A DNA stretch of 33,690 nt from Nocardia elegans NBRC 108235. Its GTDB lineage: Bacteria; Actinomycetota; Actinomycetes; Mycobacteriales; Mycobacteriaceae. The first letter of the stretch is position 1. Each line of letters starts with the position of its first letter. The stretch lies in the NCBI RefSeq assembly GCF_001612845.1, contig NZ_BDBF01000070.1, positions 1 through 33,690 of the forward strand, read 5' to 3'. Below the pieces are notes generated by a model. That model saw only the letters and a list, made by a program, of their open reading frames with translations, was not told the DNA's origin and ran no database searches. This document shows positions 16,590 through 24,057 of this stretch, in pieces. The translations under genes and the position numbers were made by a program.

Positions 16590-18206
16590 GTGACCCGCCC
16601 CGATGACCACACCCCGGACCCGCAGGACACCACACCGGTGCCGGCCCGACCGGACAGCGCACCCGCGGCCGTCGCGCCGGATCCCGCACTCCACGACCGG
16701 GCCGATCTTCCGTCGCACGACACCGCGGGTTCCGCCGCCGAGGACGAGCCGGACGTAGGCTTCACTCTCGGCGGCGGAATGCCCGAATCCATCGCGGCGG
16801 CAGTCGATCCGGAGGCGCGCGCCAGGGAATTGGCGCACGGGATCGCGCGCGAACTGGCGGCGGTCGCGCCCGAGGGGTGGCACGAGCTGACGGCCGTCTT
16901 CGCCCTCACGGTGGTGGTCGGTGGCGGCGAGGTCGTCTTCACCGACGACCAGGACCGCGTGCTGCGTGCCGATCCGCCCGAGTCGGTCCTGGAGTTGGTG
17001 CGCGAGCACCGCGACCTGTCCGCGGCCTTCGACAGCGGTCCCTGGTGGCGCCTGTTCGTCCGATTGGACCGGGCCGGACATCTGCAGGTCGACTACGACT
17101 ACGGTGACGAACCGTTCCCCGACGATCAACTGCTGGCGCCGGAGGCGTATCTGGCCGACCTGCGGGCATATCCGCGCGATCGGGTGCCGGTCTGGCTGGG
17201 CGCCTACATCGGGCACGGCGACCGGCAGTCCCGCCCACCGGCCGTCGCGGCCCGGCAGGCGCGCGCCGATCGGGCCGAGGGGGTGGTTCCCGTGGTGTCG
17301 GACGACGACTTTCCCGATCTGCCCACGCTGTGGAGCCGGTGGGCGGTGATGGCGGCGGCTTTCGTCGCCGCCGGATCGCAGTGGGGCCCGCGCGTGTTGC
17401 CGTCGCTGGGCTGGTTCGAGGGCGCCCGGCGCGGCGGCAGCACGCTGTATCTCCTGCCCGGCGGCCGTGCCGTGCTCTCCGGCGGGGTGTGGGAGGCGCC
17501 GGCGCTCGATGCCGCCTACAACGGCGGTGCACCGCTGCCGCGGCTGTATGCCGGCGCACCGGAATGGGTGTCGAATTCGGTGCTCAATCCGCGCTTCGGC
17601 GACGGGCTGCTGTCGTTCTGCTACTGGTGGGAGGACGGGCGGTGGTATCACGGTGAGTCGCCCTCGGCCGATCATCTCAGCGACGCGCTGCCGGGGGTGT
17701 GGACCTCGGCGACCGTCGCGCAGGTGATCCGCGGCCTGATCGACGGCGAGGCCGACGACGAATTGCGCTCCGCGGTGGACACTCTGGTCGCCGCGGCCGA
17801 GGCCAATGTGGTCACCCGCGAAACCCTGGTCGCCGTCTTCGGCGACGACGGCGGCTTCGATGTCGACGGCGCATTCAACCAGCTCACCTTGGCCGGTGCG
17901 ACGCCGACGGGCCCGGCGCCGCTGCCGCGGCCCGAGGCGCTCGAGCGGGTGCGTGGTCACATCGGCGAGGCCGGGATCGATACCGACGGATATCCGCTGG
18001 ATCGACTGCACGCGGACCGGATCTCGGTGGGCTGGATGGTGTACGTGCCCGCCGAACCCGACGAGGTGGCGATCGGGCGGGCCGTGTTCTACGTCGCCGA
18101 CGACGGTGTGCTGGAACAGTCCTCGTCCTCGATCCCGCCGTCGGTGTACGTCGAGGGTTTCGAACAGCGGTTCCGGGAGCGGCGCGGCGCATTGCGGGCG
18201 GGGTGA
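16590..18206 (+). CDS. Probable immunity protein, YezG-like N-terminal half
   Basis: Starts at GTG 16590, with GAGGAG (16573-16578) upstream as ribosome-binding site; 538 residues. Residues 1-75 are proline-rich and disordered. Residues ~77-207 have the layout of YezG/DUF600-type immunity proteins: a helix, then a strand series, an acidic VDYDYGDEPFPDDQ loop (167-180) and a VPVWLGAYI tail (199-207). Known: YezG-like proteins neutralise toxins secreted by LXG/type VII and related systems. Residues ~255-538 form a second, Trp-rich globular part that I do not recognise. It follows the giant toxin-like gene by 100 bases on the same strand, the classic toxin-then-antidote order, so it is probably its cognate immunity protein. 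No signal peptide or membrane segment is seen, so it should act in the cytosol. An inverted repeat overlaps its stop codon. Confidence 0.65.
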   Translation: MTRPDDHTPDPQDTTPVPARPDSAPAAVAPDPALHDRADLPSHDTAGSAAEDEPDVGFTLGGGMPESIAAAVDPEARARELAHGIARELAAVAPEGWHELTAVFALTVVVGGGEVVFTDDQDRVLRADPPESVLELVREHRDLSAAFDSGPWWRLFVRLDRAGHLQVDYDYGDEPFPDDQLLAPEAYLADLRAYPRDRVPVWLGAYIGHGDRQSRPPAVAARQARADRAEGVVPVVSDDDFPDLPTLWSRWAVMAAAFVAAGSQWGPRVLPSLGWFEGARRGGSTLYLLPGGRAVLSGGVWEAPALDAAYNGGAPLPRLYAGAPEWVSNSVLNPRFGDGLLSFCYWWEDGRWYHGESPSADHLSDALPGVWTSATVAQVIRGLIDGEADDELRSAVDTLVAAAEANVVTRETLVAVFGDDGGFDVDGAFNQLTLAGATPTGPAPLPRPEALERVRGHIGEAGIDTDGYPLDRLHADRISVGWMVYVPAEPDEVAIGRAVFYVADDGVLEQSSSSIPPSVYVEGFEQRFRERRGALRAG

Positions 18207-18232
18207 CACTCGCCGCCGGTGTTTCACCCCGC
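18198..18232 (+). terminator. Hairpin overlapping the immunity-gene stop codon
   Basis: GCGGGGTGA (18198-18206) pairs perfectly with TCACCCCGC (18224-18232), leaving a 17-base loop in which CAC/GTG can pair further. There is no U-tract. It may end the toxin-immunity transcript or slow decay of its 3' end. Confidence 0.4.
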
Positions 18233-18402
18233 GTTCAACCGCCGTTGCCGCCGGTGTTGCTCGCAGGTCGCAGGATGTTCGAAAGATGATGTGGGACTTG
18301 CTATTCGGCATATCGGCGCGGGCGGGGGACGGCCTGCGGACGGTATCGCCGACGGGGTGAACGCGCAGCTTCCGCTGCTACCGAATTCGAGGAGCACGAT
18401 CG
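18207..18402 (+). promoter_or_regulatory. Intergenic region before the EspB-like gene, tentative promoter
   Basis: No gene is supported in these 196 bases. It holds a 12-base direct repeat, GCCGCCGGTGTT, at 18212-18223 and 18247-18258. A weak sigma-70-like pair, TTCGAA (18278-18283) and TATTCG (18302-18307), is separated by 18 bases. The local drop in GC around 18275-18310 fits a promoter, but the boxes match poorly. Confidence 0.25.
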
Positions 18403-20352
18403 ATGGCGCCCGATCCGACTACGCCCGTCGCTACGGGCAATCCGTGGCCGGCGTTGAGTGACTATACGAAGAACCACACCTCCGGCAACGATGCGCTGAA
18501 ATTCGAGCCCGACGTGGCCCTGGAGGTCGCCGCGGCCGCGGAGAACACGATCGCCGCGCTGAAGACGTTGCAGCTCTACACCGACGACCTCACCGCCGGT
18601 TCGCCGGTCTCGAATCTCGCGTCGGGCACCGCGCTGGGCAAGAAGTTCGGTACCGAGGCCACCGATCTGAAGACGGTCTTCGAGGACCACAAGACGATCC
18701 TCGGCCAGATGATCGACACCTTCATCGCGGCCGGCAAGGCCTACGGGAAGATGGACGGCTTCAACTCCGCGCTGCTGGACAATGTCAGCGGCAAACCGGA
18801 TTACATGTGGGACGCCGACGGCCTGGACCCGATGGGTGACCCGCCGAAAGTGCCGGCCACCAACGACGATCTGAAGAATCCCGTCAACGCGATGGACAAC
18901 AAGGCGGGACTGCAGTCGTTCCAGTCCTCGACCATCAGCCCCGAAGCGCCGGACTACATGAGCTGGTACGACCTGTTCCAGGTCGGCAACTACATCCGGG
19001 TCAACAAGGTGGCCGAGAACCTCGCCAACCACGCGGGCACCTGGTGGTGGATGGCGACCGAGGTGAACAAGGTCTACTCGGATCTACTGAACAAGATCGA
19101 CTCGGTGACGGTCGACAAGTGGAGCGGACCGGGCAAGGAGACCGCGGTCGCGGCGGTGCAGGCCTACGGCAAGAGCATCCCGGGGCTTTCCACCGCGATC
19201 AGGGGCACCGGCGATCTGCTCGTCTACACCTCGGGGTGGCTGAACGAGACCCAGTACAGCATGCCGCCGAACAACGATGCCGACGCGAAGACGCAGCAGC
19301 AGTGGATCCAAACCGTGCGTGAGAGTTTCCGGCGTACCTATGTCTTCGGGATGAACCAGTCCTCGTCGCACGTTCCGGTACTGCCCGCGGCCGCGGCGGC
19401 ATTCGGCCAGATTCCCACCAATCCGTACGACCCGACCGGCCAGCACCCACCGGGCAGTCAGAACCCGCCGGGCAGCCAGAATCCGCCCGGAAGTCAGAAC
19501 CCGCCCGGCAGCCAGAATCCTCCGGGGGGCGCGACCCCGCCCGGCGGGGCGACCCCGCCGGGCGGTACGACTCCGGGCGGCTCACCCAACGACGCACAGG
19601 CCAAGGCCGCGCAGGAGGCCGCGGCCCGGCAGCAGCGCGAGGCCTTGGCGCAGCAGCAGAAACAGGCCGCGGAGTACGAGAAGCAGCAGAAGGAAGCCCA
19701 GCAGCAGCAACAGAAGGAACAGCAACAGCAACAGAAGCAGCAGGAACAACTGCAGAAGCAACAGGAGCAGCAGCAGGCGGCCGCACAGCAACAGCAGGAA
19801 CAGCAGCAGGTCATGTCCGCTGTCCAGCAACTGATGTCGGCCGCGCAGCAGGGTGCGCAGCAGCTGATGCAGGCGTTCCAACAGGTCGCCCAGACCCTGA
19901 CGCAGCAACAGCAGCAGGACGCGCTGGGCAAGGCCGGTCTGGGCGATATTCCGGGACTGGGTATTCCGGGTATGGACGGCTCGGATCCGCTGTCCGCCCT
20001 GGCGGGCGCCGGAGGCGGTGCGGGTGGCGGCGGTGGCGGTGTGCCCGGCGGCGGTGCCGGGGTGCCGGGATTGCCCGCGCTCAATCGGGATCTGGCGCAG
20101 GCCTCCAAGTTGTTCCCGCGGGCGAGCACGCTCAGCACGGCGTTGAGTGCCACCACCGTCGACTCCGCGACCGGCCGGGCCGGCGCCGCGCCGATGGCGG
20201 GCACTCCCGGCTCACCGGGTGCGGCCGGGGCGGGCGCGCAGAACCAGCAGGGCAAGGAGCACAAGCGGCCCGCCTATCTGGACTCGGTCGAGCATCTCGA
20301 GGACGCGCTCGGCGATGCGCCCGTGGTGGTGAAGCCGGTCGTCGAGAAATGA
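18403..20352 (+). CDS. EspB-like ESX substrate with Gln-rich region
   Basis: 649 residues; ATG 18403 is 8 bases after GAGGAG (18389-18394). The N-terminal helical hairpin ends in AAGKAYGKMDGFN, a YxxxD secretion signal at Y114-D118, very like AAKAYGEVDEE of mycobacterial EspB. A second helical part carries a W-x-G turn, WSG at 240-242. Then come five Q-(N/H)-P-P-G-S units and PPGG repeats (~348-390), a Gln-rich coiled-coil stretch (~400-505), a Gly-rich part and a charged tail, HKRPAYLDSVEHLEDALG. Known: EspB joins PE-like and PPE-like folds in one chain, oligomerises outside the cell and is trimmed by MycP1. Inference: this is the EspB counterpart, longer than the 460-residue mycobacterial protein because of the Gln-rich insert. 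Its stop overlaps the next gene's start (ATGA), so it is co-translated with an EspG. Confidence 0.7.
   Translation: MAPDPTTPVATGNPWPALSDYTKNHTSGNDALKFEPDVALEVAAAAENTIAALKTLQLYTDDLTAGSPVSNLASGTALGKKFGTEATDLKTVFEDHKTILGQMIDTFIAAGKAYGKMDGFNSALLDNVSGKPDYMWDADGLDPMGDPPKVPATNDDLKNPVNAMDNKAGLQSFQSSTISPEAPDYMSWYDLFQVGNYIRVNKVAENLANHAGTWWWMATEVNKVYSDLLNKIDSVTVDKWSGPGKETAVAAVQAYGKSIPGLSTAIRGTGDLLVYTSGWLNETQYSMPPNNDADAKTQQQWIQTVRESFRRTYVFGMNQSSSHVPVLPAAAAAFGQIPTNPYDPTGQHPPGSQNPPGSQNPPGSQNPPGSQNPPGGATPPGGATPPGGTTPGGSPNDAQAKAAQEAAARQQREALAQQQKQAAEYEKQQKEAQQQQQKEQQQQQKQQEQLQKQQEQQQAAAQQQQEQQQVMSAVQQLMSAAQQGAQQLMQAFQQVAQTLTQQQQQDALGKAGLGDIPGLGIPGMDGSDPLSALAGAGGGAGGGGGGVPGGGAGVPGLPALNRDLAQASKLFPRASTLSTALSATTVDSATGRAGAAPMAGTPGSPGAAGAGAQNQQGKEHKRPAYLDSVEHLEDALGDAPVVVKPVVEK
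19441..19570 (+). repeat. 18-base tandem repeats encoding N-P-P-G-S-Q, then PPGGAT units
   Basis: Within the EspB-like gene, five copies of an 18-base unit encode (N/H)PPGSQ, followed by three PPGG(A/T)T units. Copies differ mainly at third codon positions. The repeat forms an extended linker between the helical secreted fold and the Gln-rich coiled coil. Confidence 0.75.
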
Positions 20353-21161
20353 ACCGCAGCTGGAGCTTCACCGATCTCGAATTCGTCGTCATGTGGCGGC
20401 ATTTCGGTGACGAGGGGCCACCTCGTCCGTTCGTCTACACCACCGACATTCCGCTGGAGGACGATTTCCAGCGCGAATGCACGCGCTTGCGCGACCGGAT
20501 GCTGGCACGTCCCGACCACACCCTGTTCGACGCCGTGCGCGACTGCACCCGGCCCGATCTCGCCGTCCTGGTCACGGGATTCGACGGCCACGACCCGCAT
20601 CGCGGCGAGGGAGCGGTCCGGCTGCTGGCCGCCCGGCGAGAGGATCGCGGCTACCTGCTCACCCAACTGCCCGGCCGCACCCTGTTGCACGCCGGTGGAT
20701 TCACCATGGTGCAGTGCGATCCGCTGCGGCTGGCCGATATGGTCGCGGATGCGCTGCCGCCGGTCGAGGCCGGTGGCTCCGGGCACATTCTGTTACCGCC
20801 CGATCCGGAATCGGCGGCAGGCGTCACCGAAGCGCACTACGTATCGGCCGACAGTGCGGGCGGTGCCCCGCAACTCTGGGACAGCTACGACGAGCCCGAC
20901 GACGCCGCCGGGCAGCGCTTTCTCGATATCGTCCCGGAGCGTTCCGGCTCCATCGAAATCGCCCAGGGGGTATCGCGTTTCGGACCGCGGGGTCGTACCG
21001 TCCGGCATCTGGACTGGCGCGACCTGTCCGGCGACGGCCGCTACGTGATCCAGGCGGGCCCACCGCGCACCGCCGCCGGAGTGGACCGGCAGGGACTGAT
21101 CGCCGCGATCAATGCCGAGATCATCACCGTCGTCCGCGCGATCAAGGACGAGCGCGTCTGA
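20349..21161 (+). CDS. espG: ESX secretion-associated chaperone EspG (first copy)
   Basis: 270 residues, overlapping the EspB-like gene by four bases (ATGA). The N-terminus RSWSFTDLEFVVMWRHFG followed by PxPFVYT fits the EspG family (PF14011), as does the overall length. Known: EspG is a cytosolic chaperone that binds the hydrophobic tip of cognate PE-PPE dimers, keeps them soluble and helps their recognition by the secretion machine. Here the nearest candidate client is the EspB-like protein translated with it, although EspB in mycobacteria uses EspK; the pairing is inference. No signal peptide or membrane segment is present. A second, diverged EspG lies at 25035-25823. Confidence 0.75.
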   Translation: MNRSWSFTDLEFVVMWRHFGDEGPPRPFVYTTDIPLEDDFQRECTRLRDRMLARPDHTLFDAVRDCTRPDLAVLVTGFDGHDPHRGEGAVRLLAARREDRGYLLTQLPGRTLLHAGGFTMVQCDPLRLADMVADALPPVEAGGSGHILLPPDPESAAGVTEAHYVSADSAGGAPQLWDSYDEPDDAAGQRFLDIVPERSGSIEIAQGVSRFGPRGRTVRHLDWRDLSGDGRYVIQAGPPRTAAGVDRQGLIAAINAEIITVVRAIKDERV

Positions 21162-21208
21162 CCGGCCGGCGCCACCGTGCCCGATTCCGACCGACAACGA
21201 GGAGCATG

Positions 21209-21529
21209 ATGTCCACCGCGACAACGCGATCGGGTTCGATCGCGGTAGAGACCACCGAACAGGGCCTGCCGCTGCGAATTTCGATCGAGGCGAGCGAATT
21301 GCGCCGCGAACCCGCCGAATTGGCCGCCGAACTGCTCCGGCTGTGCTCACGCGCGGCCGATCGGGCCGGACTCGCACGGCGGCGCCAACTCGCCGAGGCC
21401 GGGCTGAGCAGCGACCTGCTCGCCCTGACCGGACTGCCCACGGCGGAGCAGGTCGAACGGCAGGAACTGATCGACGAGCAGGAGTACGACACGGAACCGC
21501 AGAGCTGGCTGAGGTCGGTGGAGTGGTAG
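21209..21529 (+). CDS. Small ESX-associated protein, possibly DUF2694-like
   Basis: 106 residues. ATG 21209 is preferred because GAGGAG (21199-21204) lies 4 bases upstream; ATG 21206, in frame, would sit only one base from it. The protein has an N-terminal strand pair (SGSIAVETTEQGLPLRISIE), a helix rich in Leu/Glu, and a tail with LTGLPTAEQVERQELI. The layout recalls small DUF2694-type proteins of mycobacterial ESX-1-linked operons, but this is a memory-based resemblance. It is soluble with no signal peptide. It sits between EspG and the EspL-like gene, so a role in handling substrates in the cytosol is plausible but unproven. Confidence 0.6.
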   Translation: MSTATTRSGSIAVETTEQGLPLRISIEASELRREPAELAAELLRLCSRAADRAGLARRRQLAEAGLSSDLLALTGLPTAEQVERQELIDEQEYDTEPQSWLRSVEW

Positions 21530-21567
21530 CCCACGACGCCGGAGACGACGCGAACGAGGGGGAGCCG

Positions 21568-21909
21568 ATGGCGAATATGCCTGATCTGTCCGGTGTTTCG
21601 GTGATGGACGAGCTGGTCGCCCGCACGGAGCGGCAACTGGAACGCATGCGCGATCTGGGTGACCGGATGGCAGGGGTGCGGGCCCGCGAAACCTCACCGG
21701 ACGGCGCCGTCACGGTGGAGGTCGACGGTAACGGCGCATTACTCGATCTCGTTTTCTCACCGTTGGTGAATCGGCTCACCCCAGCGGAGTTCGAGCAGGT
21801 GGTAGTGTCCACCGCGCGCAGCGCCGCCGCCCGTGCGTTCGCGCAACGCGGTGATCTGATCGCCGCATTCAACGAGGAGAACGGCGCCGGTACGCGCGAG
21901 ATTCACTGA
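21568..21909 (+). CDS. YbaB/EbfC-like protein, EspL-type
   Basis: 113 residues from ATG 21568, which follows a strong GAGGGGGAG ribosome-binding site; an upstream in-frame GTG (21523) overlaps the previous gene's stop and is less likely. The protein has a first helix with ARTERQLERMRDLGDRM, a central strand pair SPDGAVTVEVDGNGALLDLVFS, and a last helix VVVSTARSAAARAFAQR. This is the YbaB/EbfC fold (PF02575). Known: YbaB proteins bind DNA as dimers; EspL of mycobacterial ESX-1 belongs to this family and supports secretion of Esp substrates. Being near EspB-, EspC- and EspA-like genes, an EspL-like role is the best guess. Confidence 0.65.
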   Translation: MANMPDLSGVSVMDELVARTERQLERMRDLGDRMAGVRARETSPDGAVTVEVDGNGALLDLVFSPLVNRLTPAEFEQVVVSTARSAAARAFAQRGDLIAAFNEENGAGTREIH

Positions 21910-22033
21910 CGCGTAACGCGTTCTTAAGCTGCGCGCGTGCCAATCTACGTCGACGCCTGTTGCAATTGCTCGGTAGATGTTCGATCCGCCGGTTACGCGA
22001 GCGCGAATCGGCTTACCGGGCAGGGGCTTTCAG
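21910..22033 (+). other. Short intergenic region before the EspC-like gene
   Basis: These 124 bases begin with two adjacent ACGCGT palindromes (21909-21914 and 21916-21921), the first touching the preceding stop. I see no convincing promoter boxes. An in-frame ATG at 21977 would extend the EspC-like protein by 19 residues unlike the family, so the region is treated as non-coding. Confidence 0.4.
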
Positions 22034-22348
22034 ATGGGCGAGTTGGTAGCAGTACCGGAGGCGATCCGTCGTTACGGGGACACGGCGGCCGCGATGGCCA
22101 CCGAAACACTCTCCGCGGGCACGGTGAACCAGGCGGTGGCCATCGCCGCGGCCGTTCCGGTCTTCGGTTTGATCGGTCAGGACTTTCTCGCGACATACGC
22201 GCTGGCGCAGGCGAATCATTTGAGTTCGGTGGTCGAGCTGGCGACGGTGCACGCCGGTACCGCGGTGACCGCGCATCAGAGTGCCGCCACCTACGCGACG
22301 ACCGACCAGGACAACGCCGACCTGCTCGGCGGAATCGGCCGCGCGTGA
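22034..22348 (+). CDS. EspC/EspF-like ESX substrate (PF10824 type)
   Basis: 104 residues from ATG 22034. MGELVAVPEAIRRYGDTAAAMA is the typical opening of EspC-family proteins, and the total length matches EspC and EspF (about 103). Two helices are joined by a turn, and a YxxxD signal, YATTD, lies at 87-91 near the C-terminus. Known: EspC/EspF are ESX-1 substrates secreted with the larger partners EspA/EspE. The stop codon shares one base with the start of the next gene (TGATG), which encodes an EspA/EspE-like protein, so the two are translationally coupled. The ribosome-binding site (AGGGGC, 22022-22027) is weak. Confidence 0.65.
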   Translation: MGELVAVPEAIRRYGDTAAAMATETLSAGTVNQAVAIAAAVPVFGLIGQDFLATYALAQANHLSSVVELATVHAGTAVTAHQSAATYATTDQDNADLLGGIGRA

Positions 22349-23736
22349 TGGAACCGGGCCTGGACCGGTCGATCGTCGACCTGTTGCGCCAGAGCGCGAT
22401 GGGGTCGATCGTGGACCGGCCGGTCAACGACGTACTGCGGGAGATGGGGCTGCCGGGCCTGCCGCAGCTGCCCCCGGCGCCACCGCTGCCGCAGCTGCCG
22501 CCGCTGCCGGTGCTCGACCTGCACGCGCTGACCAAACCGATCACGGATCTGGCCGGGAGTTTCGGCACCGGCAAACTCGGCGGGGGCCCGGGCGCGGACC
22601 CGACGCAGGTGCTCTCCCAGATCTCGGCCGTGCTGCAGACCGTCGTGCAACTGGGCACCACGGCGATGCAGACGGCGATGTCGCTGTGGCAGGGCGCGGG
22701 CGCGCTGTCGGCGGCGGCCAAATCGACCCAGGCGGCCGCCGACGGTACCGCGGTGGCGGGCCAGGGTGCGCAGATGTCGCTGGGCACGACCGCCGCGGCC
22801 GGCAGCGTATTCACCGGAAACGCGCTGATGACGGGCATCACCTCGAAGTACTTGACCTCGCTGGCGGCGGCCGCGCCGTTCATCGTGACCCCGCCGGGGC
22901 AGGTGTTCGTGCTGGCGATGTCGGCGCAGACACTGGCCGAGGCGCTCGCCGTGGTCACCAAGACGAGGGTCGAGCTGACCGCGCACAGCGCGAAGATGGC
23001 GCACACCGGCCAGAAGGTCAAGATCACCAATGTGCCGCACGGGGTGTCGAATGTCGCCGCGCAGCGAGTCGCGGTGCCGCAGGCTTCGCTGAAGTCCGTG
23101 GCCGGCACCACGTCCCGGCTCAGCGCCACACCGTCCGGTATGTCGCTCGCGACCAACGCGTCGAGCTCGAGTAGCGCGGCGGGCAATGCGGCGCAATACG
23201 TTTCGCAGGCACTGCAGATGGTGCAGTCGTTGTCGGCCGTCGGCGGTGCGGGCGCCCAGGCGGCCACGGGCCTCACCGGCCGCGCCGCGAAACCGATCGC
23301 GGCCCCGGTTCCGGCGGCGGGTGGAACTCCGGCGGCGGCCGGATCCGGATCCGGATCCGGCGCACCCGGTGGCATCGGCGCACCGGCCGCCGGGCCATCC
23401 GAGATGTCCTCATCCCTGCAGGCCGCGCGCACCCCGTCGATCATGACGGAGGCGGCCGTCACCGCGAGCACCGAATCCGCGATCGCCTCGTCCGGTACGG
23501 CGGGTAGCCCGGGCATGATGCCGATGACGCCGGGTGCCGGTGCGGCCGGAATGGCCCGCGCCGCTTCGGATTCCAGCAGCGCGAGCGACGCGGTGCGCGG
23601 ACAGCTCGTCACGGCCGCGCACGGTAACGACGTCGTGGGCGATATCGCCGGAGTCTCCCTCCCCGTGGTCGGCGCCGCCGACGTGGTCACCACCACACCG
23701 GACACCGAGCCGCCGGACAAAGCTCTCACCCTCTAG
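22348..23736 (+). CDS. EspA/EspE-like WxG-containing substrate
   Basis: 462 residues from ATG 22348, overlapping the EspC-like stop by one base; longer in-frame starts would overlap that gene fully and are rejected. Residues 1-60 include a proline/leucine stretch (LPQLPPAPPLPQLPPLP). A helical part follows, with a W-x-G turn, WQG at 114-116, and a hydrophobic segment (FIVTPPGQVFVLAMSAQTLAEALAVV) at about 190-215. The second half is low-complexity Ala/Gly/Ser with a perfect SGSGSG stretch. Known: in mycobacteria the small YxxxD protein (EspC/EspF) pairs with a larger EspA/EspE protein. The coupling and motif division here suggest the same pairing. The assignment rests on context and motifs, not on recognised full-length similarity. 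Confidence 0.55.
   Translation: MEPGLDRSIVDLLRQSAMGSIVDRPVNDVLREMGLPGLPQLPPAPPLPQLPPLPVLDLHALTKPITDLAGSFGTGKLGGGPGADPTQVLSQISAVLQTVVQLGTTAMQTAMSLWQGAGALSAAAKSTQAAADGTAVAGQGAQMSLGTTAAAGSVFTGNALMTGITSKYLTSLAAAAPFIVTPPGQVFVLAMSAQTLAEALAVVTKTRVELTAHSAKMAHTGQKVKITNVPHGVSNVAAQRVAVPQASLKSVAGTTSRLSATPSGMSLATNASSSSSAAGNAAQYVSQALQMVQSLSAVGGAGAQAATGLTGRAAKPIAAPVPAAGGTPAAAGSGSGSGAPGGIGAPAAGPSEMSSSLQAARTPSIMTEAAVTASTESAIASSGTAGSPGMMPMTPGAGAAGMARAASDSSSASDAVRGQLVTAAHGNDVVGDIAGVSLPVVGAADVVTTTPDTEPPDKALTL
23341..23360 (+). repeat. GGATCC microsatellite encoding S-G-S-G-S-G
   Basis: Three perfect tandem GGATCC units plus a partial unit in the low-complexity half of the EspA/EspE-like gene. The repeat keeps the frame, since the unit is six bases, so slippage would only change linker length. 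Confidence 0.8.
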
Positions 23737-23745
23737 GAGTTCGCG

Positions 23746-24042
23746 ATGGAATTCGATCCCGTAGTCGCGGCGCGCACCGCCGCCGATCTCGACGCACTCG
23801 CCGACCGTCTGGAGGCGGGCCTGCGGGCCGACACCCCGGCGCTGTCGGTCGCGGCTCCCGGTATCGATGAGGTGTCGCTGCGCGCGGCGACGACGCTGAC
23901 CGAGGTCGGCGCGTCGTTCGACTCGTCGGGCAACCTCGGCGTGCAGGAGCTGCGCAAACTGGCCGCCACCCTGCGGGCGCAGTCGCGCGGGCTGTCGCGG
24001 ATGGACAGCGACAACGCCGCCGACCTCGGCGCCACGGCCTGA
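23746..24042 (+). CDS. PE family-like protein
   Basis: 98 residues, start ATG 23746, with an AGGAG ribosome-binding site overlapping the stop of the preceding gene. Two helices are predicted. The turn AAPGIDEVSLRAATTLTEVGASF corresponds to the conserved AAADEVSAAIAALF-type motif of PE domains. Length equals a bare PE domain (about 100). Known: PE proteins form a parallel four-helix bundle with a PPE partner, and the dimer is exported. The next gene, 15 bases away, encodes a PPE protein. Oddity: the protein has no tyrosine, so the YxxxD/E signal usually carried by the PE chain is missing. Confidence 0.65.
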   Translation: MEFDPVVAARTAADLDALADRLEAGLRADTPALSVAAPGIDEVSLRAATTLTEVGASFDSSGNLGVQELRKLAATLRAQSRGLSRMDSDNAADLGATA

Positions 24043-24057
24043 TCGGGGCGCGACGAC

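Noticed and set aside
16341..18311. 656-residue open frame antisense to the immunity gene
   Set aside because: No domain pattern; the plus-strand gene has a ribosome-binding site and a YezG-like layout.
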